A stretch of DNA of 64,000 bases, taken from Stentor coeruleus. Taxonomy: Eukaryota > Ciliophora > Heterotrichea > Heterotrichida > Stentoridae. This document shows, one piece after another, positions 19,286-29,401 of the stretch (its first letter is position 1; each line of letters opens with the position of its first letter). The notes under the pieces are model-generated. The model made no database searches. It saw only the letters and a list, made by a program, of their open reading frames with translations, and was not told where the DNA came from. Made by a program: the position numbers and the translations under genes. The stretch lies in NCBI GenBank assembly GCA_001970955.1, contig MPUH01000136.1, forward strand, positions 1 through 64,000, in the 5' to 3' direction.

Positions 19286-22136
19286 ATGGTAGGAGTCAAA
19301 CTAAGCAAGAAGCTTCAACTGGTAACAATTTCCCCATTAATCGCCGGTATAATAATCTGTGCAATAATCAGTGTAGCAATTATGTTTAAAGAACATATAG
19401 ACTGGCTTAAATACTCAAGATTAAACTTAATCGAAAACGAAATGACTCATCTAAACAGTAACTCTGTAAGTTTTAGTGAATCTTTTTCTGTATTAATAGA
19501 CACAGTAATTTTTTATTTAGTTAGCACTTGATTTAATGTTCTTAAGCCAAATATACCAAGGAGTATATAAAGGGGATATTCAAAAAGCTAAAGATCTACC
19601 AAATACTATAAAAAAATTCGAGGATTCTTATGGTAAATAATATTTAGACCTTGATATAGAAGCTTCAGTATGGTATTCAACTAAAACAAATGAATTTGAA
19701 AACCTTGATGAGCCAATAAAAACAGCAATCGAAGCTACGAATAATTTTATGATTAGTACCTATGAAGTTTTAATGATTTTTATAGAAAATATTGCCGAAG
19801 ATGATGGGACTATACAATTAGGGATGATACTTGATTCTGGTATTGACTTTAGATACCCAGCTAGGAATATGACTCAAACACTTGTTTGCCATAACTCAAC
19901 GTATAACCCTTTATCAACTAAAGCTTATATTGAAAAAGACTCTAGAAATATTAGTATTTACTATGAATGTGGGCTTTTTACTATAAGCATCGCATCTCCT
20001 TATGGGATTTTCTCCTGCTATTTATCGAGTACTATGTTAAATTCTCTTCTTTTACCTTTAATGTCAGGAGATTTTCTTAAAGATTACAATTTCTTCATAG
20101 CCCCATCAGACTTTTCTTATATAATTGTAATGTTTCCTCAAGTACAAGAATATGATCATGGTCTTTGTAAAACGATATTCCCTGATGATGTAAAACTTAT
20201 TGAAGAATGTGATAAAATCAATGGACTTTCAATTAATGAAACTACAAATATTACTATAATTGGGTATAATTCAAAAATCTTTGCTTCATATTCTATTGTT
20301 ACTTTATCCCCATCTGTTGTAACTTATTCTTTGCGAGATAATTCGAGTTTTACTGCAGGAACACTTATAAACAGAAGGATTGTTATTGAATCATGGAATA
20401 ATCTTATAGAAAATGTTCTTGATATTATTATAATACAAATGATTATATTTATTATTTTCATATTAATTACTATTGCTATAGCATGGAGACTCTCAGCATC
20501 AATCACAAATCGAATAACTTTCCCAATATCTATTATAGAAAAAATGCTTAAAAACCGAGCGACAGAAGAAGAAGTTAAAATTAAATATAACCGAGAAGTT
20601 AATAAAGTTATAAAATATCTTGAACTTTTGAATATATTAGAAAAATTTATTGATCCTCATTTTCTTATGCACCCTGATCTGACAGACCGCATTTCTAATT
20701 TGAAAACAGCCTTTAAGCTTTTTGAAAGCATGAAAAACTACCGAGGTATGGCTATAACAAAAAATCTCATCGGAAATGCCCATTTCTTACAAAAAAGATA
20801 CCCCCCAGCTCAAGAGGCATACAAAGAAGCTTTGAACTACACAATAAAACTTAAAGACAAACTGATAAAGCAAGAAAAAAACGAAAAGAAACTCAACAAA
20901 GATGAAACAAAATTACTAAAAATAAAAACAGGTAAAAATCGTGGTTGGGATGAAGAGAAAAACTTTATAAGAGAAAACATAGTCGAAAGAAAACAACAGC
21001 TTTGTATGGTCTTAGAAGCACAACTAGTCTTAGACTCAGAAGAAGTTCTTTTAGGTTCTCGTAGTAAACTAAAAGACATTAACAAATACCAAGTTGAAAT
21101 TCTTGAATATTATGTATCAACAAGAAGTCATTATATAAGAATGATAAAAGTATTACTTGATATGGCTAAAATATTCCAATATCTTCAATATTATCATTCA
21201 GGATTACAATTATTAGATGTAGTAAGAGATGAACTTATAAAACTCCGAAGTGATCAAATGACAGAAGTTGATATAGATATAACCAGATTAAAAAGTATTG
21301 GTATTAATATAAAAGTTGAAGAAACAACATCATCAACAAAACATTTTAATCTAGGGAATATTGTTTATGAAAAAGATATATTATTACAACATATGCATTA
21401 TAGAAGAGGAATGATACTTATGGAAAGTGATAAACCACAAGAAGCAGCTCATGCATTAACATCAGCTATAGTAATTTTTATATAGGAATCAGGGTATTAT
21501 TATGATCCAGAAATACGTGTATTAGCAGTTGAAGCTTTATATAAAATGATGTCAGAATTTGGGCTTATAGATAGTGCAAAAGATTTACATGATATTTATA
21601 ATACTATACATTCAGTTAAAAAATCTTTACTTTTTGTCTTGATTTATGACCTTAAAACGGAATCACAAATCAATCTTGCCCTTATTGATTATTTTAGAGA
21701 TAGTATTGATAAAGTTGAAACTAAAATTGGGGTTATTATTGAAGAACCATATAGTGGACAGAAATTAGATGTTATACAAAGGGATATGCCTGGTGTTGAT
21801 TTAGAAAATTTGTTTATTTCTGTAGGTAAAACTCCTGAAAATATTTCATTGTATGATACTTTGGTTAGAGCTGCTAATGAGTTTCAAGATGATGATGATA
21901 CGAAAAAAACTATTGTGGCTATTGTTAAAGCGAAAAGGAGTATTGTTGGTGCTGCGCATATTGATAATTTTGATGTTTATGCGTATAAAAGAATTAAGTT
22001 AGTGTTGATTTCTCAGCCGGAAATGCTACCTTCAGAATTTGAGGATTATATATTAGAAATTGGAGCTTTGTTTTTGAATTTAGAAAATTATAGCGATTTC
22101 AATGAAATTTTAGATGAAATTAGTGAGCTGCAGTAA
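19286..22136 (+). CDS. Two-TM sensor-like protein with helical repeat tail
   Basis: Three introns (16, 15 and 15 nt) join the frames into 934 residues. TM1 lies at about residues 14-34. A large presumed extracellular region follows, to about 362. TM2 is at about 365-388 (IIIIQMIIFIIFILITIAIA). The cytosolic part has a HAMP-like first helix, then TPR-like helical repeats (for example AITKNLIGNAHFLQKRYPPA and a HYHSGLQLLDVV-type repeat). The layout resembles Cache-type sensory receptors. The gene at 52995 has the same two-TM layout with TM2 at the same position but lacks the repeat tail, so the two are probably paralogues. The ligand is unknown. Confidence 0.75.
19505..19520 (+). other. 16-nt intron 1 of the two-TM sensor gene
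   Basis: GTAATTTTTTATTTAG, phase 0. Removing it restores the frame lost at the TGA at 19529-19531. A is six bases from the 3' end (A11 of 16). Confidence 0.85.
19633..19647 (+). other. 15-nt intron 2 of the two-TM sensor gene
   Basis: GTAAATAATATTTAG, phase 1, with an in-frame TAA. Its removal joins ...FEDSY to DLDIEASVWY. Confidence 0.85.
21471..21485 (+). other. 15-nt intron 3 of the two-TM sensor gene
   Basis: GTAATTTTTATATAG, phase 0, with TAG in frame. Its sequence is identical to the intron at 36273-36287 in an unrelated gene. Confidence 0.9.
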
Positions 22137-22630
22137 GTAGGATTAAGGTTTTTAAATATTGGATGGAATTAGCTGTAGTTTTGGTGCTTGAATTTGTGAA
22201 GGCTTTTTGATGGTTTTGAAAGTGAGAAAGATTTTATAAGATTGATGCGCGGTGGTGATGGTTGAGGTTATTATAAGGATTTATAGTGGATGAGATACTA
22301 ATTTTAATATATTTTTGTTTGAGTAGTTTTTTGAATTTTTTTACGATTTTTATATTAAAATTAGTCTTGTATCATTGGGTTATTATTTATAATATCACAT
22401 ATTAATCTTGCTGGCAAGAATAACAATTTTACCAATTTCTTCCTCCTTCTAATTAATATAATTTTAACACTTTTATTTCTTATATTTTTCATAATTAAAT
22501 GGGCGCTGTCTTTATAGAGTTAGTGTGAAGGAATAGAGGTTATTGATTATTTTCCTATAAATTTTTCTGTATCTCCTTACTCTTTTTTTAACTGTAGGTC
22601 TTGAACCATAGTTTTTTTTTATGTATTTTA
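22137..22630. other. Intergenic region
   Basis: The first 250 bases downstream of the sensor gene are strongly C-poor and G/T-rich, the 3' flank pattern. The rest is AT-rich with no gene recognised. Confidence 0.5.
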
Positions 22631-22842
22631 TCATATGGACAATCAGGAATCAAAAGATCAACTCATGGTGTAAATAACTAAGGAACTCAGGCGACTGAAC
22701 TATTAAAAAAATTTCAGACTTAAAAAAGTTAGAGTAATCTATTTCAGCATCTAAAAATTCCAAGGAAAATATCCGATACTTTGAGTCGCTAGGAAGAGAT
22801 ATTTTGGTGCGAAAAAAGCTATTAAAAAAATAAGAAGGCTGA
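22631..22842 (+). pseudogene. Short relic coding segment, coiled-coil-like
   Basis: Two adjoining frames read like protein: SYGQSGIKRSTHGVNN then GTQATELLKK, and after a run of seven A the sequence ISDLKKLE, SISASKNSKENIRYFESLGR, DILVRKKLLKK. Internal stops are TAA only and the segment ends with TGA (22840-22842). The helical pattern vaguely resembles SNARE-type stalks, but the piece is too short to place. It lies just upstream of the K+ channel gene. Confidence 0.3.
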
Positions 22843-22953
22843 TTATTTAGATGTACTTTTACTTAAGTTTTTTTAACAAGAGCAATAGAAGTTCATATTA
22901 AACTAAACCCATAAACTTATTATTCTTATACTATAAAGATATTTCAGATAATA

Positions 22954-25734
22954 ATGACAATGAATAAAAATAGACTGTCTATACATGTGTGCTCAAGCAT
23001 TAACGACTTGGATGAAACTGTTTTACCTGAGTTTAAGACAAGAGTAAGGTGGAATAAACTTAGGACCTTTTCTCGTGTTATTGGGAGGTTTCAGAGACTA
23101 AAAAAAGAAGTGGTGTCGTTTGGGTCAAAAAAGTCCTTTTCTTTTTATGATTCACTAAAATTTACAGAAACACTTTCAAGTATTTATGGTGCTAAACTAC
23201 TCTTCATGCCAAACAGTAAGATAAAAATAATATGGGACTTGCTATTAATCCTAATCCTAGTTTATGCTTCAATTTTTATTCCACTTGAACTTGCATTTGG
23301 TATGTTTACCCAAGGAATTTGGTATAATTTAAATACTGTTACAGACATTATTTTTGGTCTTGATCTTATTTTTACCTTTAATACTGGAATAATCAATGAG
23401 TCAGGAGAAATAATAACTGACCGAAAAATAATAGCCAAAGCTTACTTAAAATCCTGGTTCATCATTGACTTTATTTCCTGCTTCCCATTTGAAGCTGTTC
23501 ATTTTTCAGAAAAAAAAGAAGAGAACTCTGTATTTTATAATCACTTTTTTCGATTCCTAAGATTCAATCGCCTTTATAGAATTTCCCGGCTATTCAAAAT
23601 ACTAAAAAAACTTAAAATCTCAAGTAATTATGGTCTATCAACCACCAAAGGTAATATAGTAAAAGCTTCAATGCGCTTTGTATATTTTTTCCTAACATTA
23701 ATATTTTCAGTCCATTTTCTTGGGTGTTTTTGGCTTTATCTTTATACAATTCAAGGTAATACTGTATCTTCATGGGGAAACCAGATAAAACTTATGGAAA
23801 TAAGCCAATCAGAAAAATATATTGCAAGTGTTTACTATGTTTTTGCTACATTAACAACAGTAGGTTATGGGGATATAAAACCCACCAACAACACCGAAAA
23901 ACTTTTTGCTATGGCCATGATGGTTTTTGGGGTTTTCTTATATGCTTTCACAGTAAGTGGAATCGCAACCATCGGCATAAACGACGAAGCAATTGAAACT
24001 CTAACAAAATCTAAATTAATTGGCCTCAAAGAAATATCCTTACAATTCGAATTTCCTGATGAACTCATCGACAAAGTGAAAAAAATCATTCGTAAAAAAT
24101 CCAAACAAATTACCTACCCAAATTATAACCTCATAGAAAATGTATACAATTTACCACCTAATCTTCGTAAAAGCGTATTAGAACATTTACATAAAAATAT
24201 AATAGATGGGTTACATTTTTTTGAAAATAAGCCTCAATCTTTTATAAGTACCCTTGCAATAAAGTTAAATCTCAACATTTATAATCTTAATGATGTGATT
24301 TATGAAGAATATGAATTAGCTGATGAAGTTTATTTTTTAAAGTTTGGTTTTGTAAAATTAAGTACAGAAGGATGTACTTTTAGGGTTTATGGAAGAGGTT
24401 CATATTTTGGTGATGTTGAAGTATTAGAAAATTTAGAAAGAGATTCTAATGCAATTGTGGCTAGTGAAACTGCTGAGATTTATGCATTGTTTAAAGATGA
24501 TTTTTTAGAGATTTTTGAGGAATTTCCTGAGTTTTATGATGAAGTATATAAGGTTGCTGAGACAAGAAAACAAAAGCATAGAAATTCGAAAAATGATGTT
24601 TTGAGCTTTGCAAGTCCAAATCTTACGATTAGGTCCATGAATTCAATAAGACATGATAGTATAGTTAGTGAATATTCAGAAAGAAAAAGTTATTCATATA
24701 GACGTTCAGATACTTCAATGACGACAAGTATGAAATATGATGATGAAACTAAAAGGAGAAATCGAAGACTATGGTCTAAAGCTATAGGAAAAAATCTAGA
24801 ATTAGATATTGATCAAGATACTTTTAAAAGAATAGATTTAAGGGGAAATACTACAAGTGTTAATAGTTTTAGAAGGGGGAGTACATTTCTTAATATACCA
24901 ACCCCTTCTAGTAAAGCTAAAACTGAAATAAGAAGATATTCTGATAGTACAGATGAGAGAATGAAAAAAATTATAGATAAATATTCAGAGTCAGCTATGA
25001 GTATTTATAAATACGATAATGAACTTACCCCAAATTCAGTTTCAGATAAAAGAAGAAATAGTTTTAGTGACCAAAGCGCTTTGGTAATGGATGAAATCGA
25101 AAGTATTCATAAACAACAATCTTTTCAAAACGAAAACATCAAAGAGCGAAAAAGCTTTGATATCACCATCACAAATTTTAATGAGCCTTCAGAACATATG
25201 TCTTTTTCAATGAATAATTCTCAAAACATCAGTTCAAGTATTTCATCTTTGACATATGCAAATGAAAAATCCAGTAGCGTAAGTGAAGAAAATCCAGAAA
25301 GTGTAGAAAATAGTGAAAACCAAGAATATTCTTATTATGAAAACACAGATTTTGATATAAAAAACACTATTATAACTGCAAAATCTAATCAACCATATTC
25401 AGCTCTAAAAAATAATTGGATAGAATATGATAATAATCAAAATTCTGATAATATACCTTCAAGCCCAAGAAATCGTAGAGAATCATTAATAAAAAGGGAA
25501 AAAGCTGTGAATTTTATTAGAAGACAAGTCAGGAGAGCTACAAATAAACAGCAATCCCCTAGATACAGGATAAAAGAATTTGAAAGATCTTTAAAAATAT
25601 TTAAAAAAACAGGAACTTTAATTGACCAAATTGAGAAAACTACAAGTAATTTGTATACAAAAATAAATGAAAACCAATTGGTTATAGCAAATTTAGAAAA
25701 CCTTTTGGTATCTTTATCAAGAAATGTGTTATAA
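22954..25734 (+). CDS. Voltage-gated K+ channel with cyclic-nucleotide-binding domain
   Basis: A 926-residue member of the EAG/HCN/CNG superfamily. After a cytosolic N-terminus there are six membrane segments from about residue 88. The S4 region carries repeated Arg/Lys (FRFLRFNRLYRISRLFKI). The selectivity filter is TTVGYGD at about 300-306, K+-type. A C-linker and a cNMP-binding domain follow (about 430-540, with YGRGSYFGDVEVLE at the phosphate-binding cassette). The long C-terminal region of nearly 400 residues is Ser/Asn-rich and probably a phosphorylated tail. It sits in the plasma or ciliary membrane. The cassette lacks the usual Glu-x-Arg pairing in strict form, so cNMP binding is uncertain. 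Confidence 0.9.
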   Translation: MTMNKNRLSIHVCSSINDLDETVLPEFKTRVRWNKLRTFSRVIGRFQRLKKEVVSFGSKKSFSFYDSLKFTETLSSIYGAKLLFMPNSKIKIIWDLLLILILVYASIFIPLELAFGMFTQGIWYNLNTVTDIIFGLDLIFTFNTGIINESGEIITDRKIIAKAYLKSWFIIDFISCFPFEAVHFSEKKEENSVFYNHFFRFLRFNRLYRISRLFKILKKLKISSNYGLSTTKGNIVKASMRFVYFFLTLIFSVHFLGCFWLYLYTIQGNTVSSWGNQIKLMEISQSEKYIASVYYVFATLTTVGYGDIKPTNNTEKLFAMAMMVFGVFLYAFTVSGIATIGINDEAIETLTKSKLIGLKEISLQFEFPDELIDKVKKIIRKKSKQITYPNYNLIENVYNLPPNLRKSVLEHLHKNIIDGLHFFENKPQSFISTLAIKLNLNIYNLNDVIYEEYELADEVYFLKFGFVKLSTEGCTFRVYGRGSYFGDVEVLENLERDSNAIVASETAEIYALFKDDFLEIFEEFPEFYDEVYKVAETRKQKHRNSKNDVLSFASPNLTIRSMNSIRHDSIVSEYSERKSYSYRRSDTSMTTSMKYDDETKRRNRRLWSKAIGKNLELDIDQDTFKRIDLRGNTTSVNSFRRGSTFLNIPTPSSKAKTEIRRYSDSTDERMKKIIDKYSESAMSIYKYDNELTPNSVSDKRRNSFSDQSALVMDEIESIHKQQSFQNENIKERKSFDITITNFNEPSEHMSFSMNNSQNISSSISSLTYANEKSSSVSEENPESVENSENQEYSYYENTDFDIKNTIITAKSNQPYSALKNNWIEYDNNQNSDNIPSSPRNRRESLIKREKAVNFIRRQVRRATNKQQSPRYRIKEFERSLKIFKKTGTLIDQIEKTTSNLYTKINENQLVIANLENLLVSLSRNVL

Positions 25735-25804
25735 ATATTTTTTTGAATTAAAAAACATTTCTTTGTCATAATAAAAAAAAGGGTTAAAGCATTTTTTTAT
25801 GATT

Positions 25805-28800
25805 TTAGTTAGGTTTAAAGCTTTGGGTTCTTTTAAATTTCTTGTTTCTTAATGAGTTGACGAATTCTCTGTTTCGAACTTCGATTTCACGACATTCTGA
25901 GCAGGATTTTATCTGTGAGCAGTATACATGAAACATATGCCCGCATTCGAAAACTAAAATCCTGTCTTCGTAATGTAGCATTTCATGAATATGAATATCT
26001 TTTTTACATTTCGCACAGTAAAAATCATCAGAGCACATCCCATGCATATAATTCTCCATAAGTTTATTTGTAAGTTCAGATTTATCTCTTAAAACAAGTG
26101 AATTGACTCTTTGTATTATTTTTTCTGTATATGAAAATCGAGAAAGAGCGATAATAACCCCTTCACGAAAATTCTTGAATGGCATAGTTCCATGATTAGA
26201 ACATATTTTTGATATTAAAGTGTCGAAGTCTACATGGTTAACTATTGGCTCAAGTATATTTTTTAGGCATATATCAAGTGTTTCTAATAAAACTGGGTAA
26301 ATCTCATATAAATGCTGCATTTCGATATGTAACTCTAAAACCGAATTCAACAAATAATACCACACTTCCTCTGATTCATCATCTTCTGAAAGCAAAGGCC
26401 TTCTTTCACAAACATCTCTTGCCATATCTAAATATTTTCTAATCATCTTAATAGTATCAATAGTAATTTCTTCTCCTTTATTATGTTTTTTCATAATAGA
26501 ATACTTTAAATTCTTAACCTGATCAATCAAAATACTAATAGCTTCCTGAAAAGATCCTAATTTCTCATGCATATACGCAATAGCTTCAATATTATTATAC
26601 TGAGACACAATTTTCAAGCATTCATCATATGAAAAATCTTCACTACTTTCAAGAAAAGGTAAAAGTCTTTCAGTTTCATATTCACATAAAAGTTTTATAT
26701 ACATCAATACTAGTTTTTCATCAATATGATGTGCGGTTTTCATTAAATCAGTCAGATATTTCATTTGAAGTTTAGGAGCTGCACTAAGTTTTTCTATAAG
26801 TACAGAATGTTCACCTTTAAACCAATAATTAATAAGCTTTCCTAGCATTTCAGTATCAATTTCAGCTAGAGCTCCCAGATTCCTCATAACCGTTTCCTTA
26901 ACACCCTCAGTGTTTTCAGGGTCGATTTCTTCTAATATTTCATGTATAACAATAAAAACCATTTTTTTAACATTTTCATCATCAGCTTGCAAATAACACA
27001 AAACCGCTTCGTTATAATCTTCTCTGATTCTATATAAAAAACTTAATATTTCAATATGCCTTGAACTTCTGACTATTTTAAACAACTCATTTATTTCACT
27101 TGTCTCAAAAGGACGATTTTTCCTTAGCAAGCTAATAACAACCTCGCTTATTTTCTCTTCAGAATCATTACGAGCTTTTTCATTATAATATTTTACCATA
27201 GCAATAACTGATGATTTCTTTAATTTAGCCCCAGTAAACTGATATATTCTTATCAAATATTCAACCGCACTATTAAAATATACACAATTCCCTGTAATCA
27301 AAGATTCTAATTTATTAACAATACCCAAAACTAAAGCTTGCTCTGTTTTTATATACCAAAATACATCTTTGTTATAAAAAACCATACTAAAAATCTCAAA
27401 GCTTTTTATTGAATCAATATCTAAAAGTACTTCCATATGTTTTCTTTTTATTATCCATGTCGTAATTTTAACCACAATATTTTTCCTATTCTCTTCTGGG
27501 ATTTCATCTTTAGGGAAAACTAGACCATTAAAACACATTTTTATATACCATAAAAGATTATATGCGAAATATTTCTTTTTACCTTCATCTTTAGATTTGC
27601 TTATAAGTTTGAAAATTTTTTTTAATGGGTTGACAAAACTTTGTAATGTACTTTGCGTGTTTATGTATATAAAAGCATTTATTAGATCATATTTGTCGCA
27701 AATTGGGGTTAAAAGTTTACTATCAAGTTTTAAAGGTTCGATATGAAGGATTATGCTTTCTATAAGTTCATAATCATTAGATGATATAAGATAGTCTAGG
27801 TATTTAGATAATGGATCTGATGGGATATTTCGAATAAGTCCATTTTGTATATATGGTGAGATTTCTTGTGTAAAATGAATTAAGAGTTCAGAAAAGTTTT
27901 TTTGTTGATTGATTTGAGGGAAAATAGTTTCAAAGATTAAGTCGTAAAGGTTGTATTTTGCACTATATTCTATTGAAATTGCTATACGATCAGCCCATTT
28001 AGTTTTTTGGTCTTGGATATATTTAGATATTATTTGTTGAAGTTTGTTTAGGATTTCTCCTTTGTTTGGCACTACTTCCATAAAAGCAAACCCTTTTTCT
28101 TTTAGGAAAATCGCCCCAAGGTTAAGCGCTTCAAGAAATTTATCTTTGCTTACAAGTGCATCTAGGCATTTATCCCAGCTAAAAAGACTAAAAACACATA
28201 CCCTTCCTTTTCCTAATGCTATAATATTCTCATGACCTGATACCGAATTATGAAAAGATGAACAAGGTAAACCGATTGTGTCAATAAGATACTTCTGATC
28301 CATCATTTCAAGATTAATCCTCATTTCTTGGACAACTTCTTTTTTTTTCCCATCAAAAAGGTATACCGAAATATCAGAATATCTACTCAAAGTTACTAAA
28401 GTATTTTTCTTAACCCATTTAAGTCCACAAACATCTTGAGGAGTATTAAAACACAATGATGCATTAAACCCTTCTCTAAGTACATTATAAACAACAACTA
28501 TATTCCCATAACTTACCGCAATAATATATTTCCCATCTCCAGGTTTACAAGCCATATACGGTGTAGCTTTTGGGTTTAAAGATGATATTTCAAAACTAAT
28601 CCTCGAACTACCAATAGGAAAAATCACAAGTCTATCAAAACTCAAAACAGTCATATAGCTTTCACCAACATTTTTATCTACAAGTACATCAAAAGTTACA
28701 ATATTCTCATCAAGATCAGGTAAAGGTAATTGCTTTACACTAAATTTTAACAGTTTTTTTTCTAATGATATTAATTGTAGCTTATCAGATAAAACTGCAA

Positions 28801-29275
28801 TTTGTTCAACAGATTTGCAGAATTTTATACATAAAATTGGAGATTTGTATGAAGTGATTGTATGTAAAAGCTTTGAGGTTTTGATTTCATAGAATGATAT
28901 ATATCCTGAAGCATGACCTACTATTAGATGTGATGGTTCTTGATTGTTTATATTTGATATGAGTGATCGATTTGTATATATATCTAAAGAGATTACTGGG
29001 CTTGTGTTTTTTTTAACTGGTTTATAAGAGTGAGTTTGATTGTCTTCATATGTAAAAGAATGTAAAGTACCGTCTGTGGTACCGTAAATAATTCTTTCGC
29101 CTGAAGCACAAAGTGAAGTTAAAGCTGAAGTGTCGATATTAATAAAACGATGCTCTAAGAATGGTAGAGCTTTAGCTAGTTCTTCGGAAGATAAAGGCGA
29201 AGTGTTTTTTAATTCAACTTTTTTGTTAAATTTTTCCAATTTAGCCTTGTGAAGGAGTTCGATAGGGTCAGCCAT
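25805..29275 (-). CDS. VPS8: VPS8, CORVET tethering complex subunit
   Basis: A 1156-residue protein with an N-terminal WD-like propeller, a long alpha-solenoid and a C-terminal RING-H2 (CAKC...CGHMFHVYC...CSEC, about residues 1081-1130). The propeller phrase HLIVGHASGYISFYEIKTSK followed by LLHTITSYKSPILCIKF matches the VPS8 signature better than VPS11, VPS18 or VPS41, which share the overall plan. In the family it bridges Rab5-marked early endosomes within CORVET. The length is typical. The tail-to-tail arrangement with the K+ channel gene leaves only 70 bases between stops. Confidence 0.75.
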   Translation of the reverse strand: MADPIELLHKAKLEKFNKKVELKNTSPLSSEELAKALPFLEHRFINIDTSALTSLCASGERIIYGTTDGTLHSFTYEDNQTHSYKPVKKNTSPVISLDIYTNRSLISNINNQEPSHLIVGHASGYISFYEIKTSKLLHTITSYKSPILCIKFCKSVEQIAVLSDKLQLISLEKKLLKFSVKQLPLPDLDENIVTFDVLVDKNVGESYMTVLSFDRLVIFPIGSSRISFEISSLNPKATPYMACKPGDGKYIIAVSYGNIVVVYNVLREGFNASLCFNTPQDVCGLKWVKKNTLVTLSRYSDISVYLFDGKKKEVVQEMRINLEMMDQKYLIDTIGLPCSSFHNSVSGHENIIALGKGRVCVFSLFSWDKCLDALVSKDKFLEALNLGAIFLKEKGFAFMEVVPNKGEILNKLQQIISKYIQDQKTKWADRIAISIEYSAKYNLYDLIFETIFPQINQQKNFSELLIHFTQEISPYIQNGLIRNIPSDPLSKYLDYLISSNDYELIESIILHIEPLKLDSKLLTPICDKYDLINAFIYINTQSTLQSFVNPLKKIFKLISKSKDEGKKKYFAYNLLWYIKMCFNGLVFPKDEIPEENRKNIVVKITTWIIKRKHMEVLLDIDSIKSFEIFSMVFYNKDVFWYIKTEQALVLGIVNKLESLITGNCVYFNSAVEYLIRIYQFTGAKLKKSSVIAMVKYYNEKARNDSEEKISEVVISLLRKNRPFETSEINELFKIVRSSRHIEILSFLYRIREDYNEAVLCYLQADDENVKKMVFIVIHEILEEIDPENTEGVKETVMRNLGALAEIDTEMLGKLINYWFKGEHSVLIEKLSAAPKLQMKYLTDLMKTAHHIDEKLVLMYIKLLCEYETERLLPFLESSEDFSYDECLKIVSQYNNIEAIAYMHEKLGSFQEAISILIDQVKNLKYSIMKKHNKGEEITIDTIKMIRKYLDMARDVCERRPLLSEDDESEEVWYYLLNSVLELHIEMQHLYEIYPVLLETLDICLKNILEPIVNHVDFDTLISKICSNHGTMPFKNFREGVIIALSRFSYTEKIIQRVNSLVLRDKSELTNKLMENYMHGMCSDDFYCAKCKKDIHIHEMLHYEDRILVFECGHMFHVYCSQIKSCSECREIEVRNREFVNSLRNKKFKRTQSFKPN

Positions 29276-29401
29276 TATGATCTTTACTAAACTTTAAGCT
29301 AAGCATTTTATAAGATGTGTGAACTATTGGTATGTTAAAAAACTTTAAACTTTTTTTTTATCCTGAATAACTTAATCGAGTTTGCTAACAATAATAAAAC
29401 A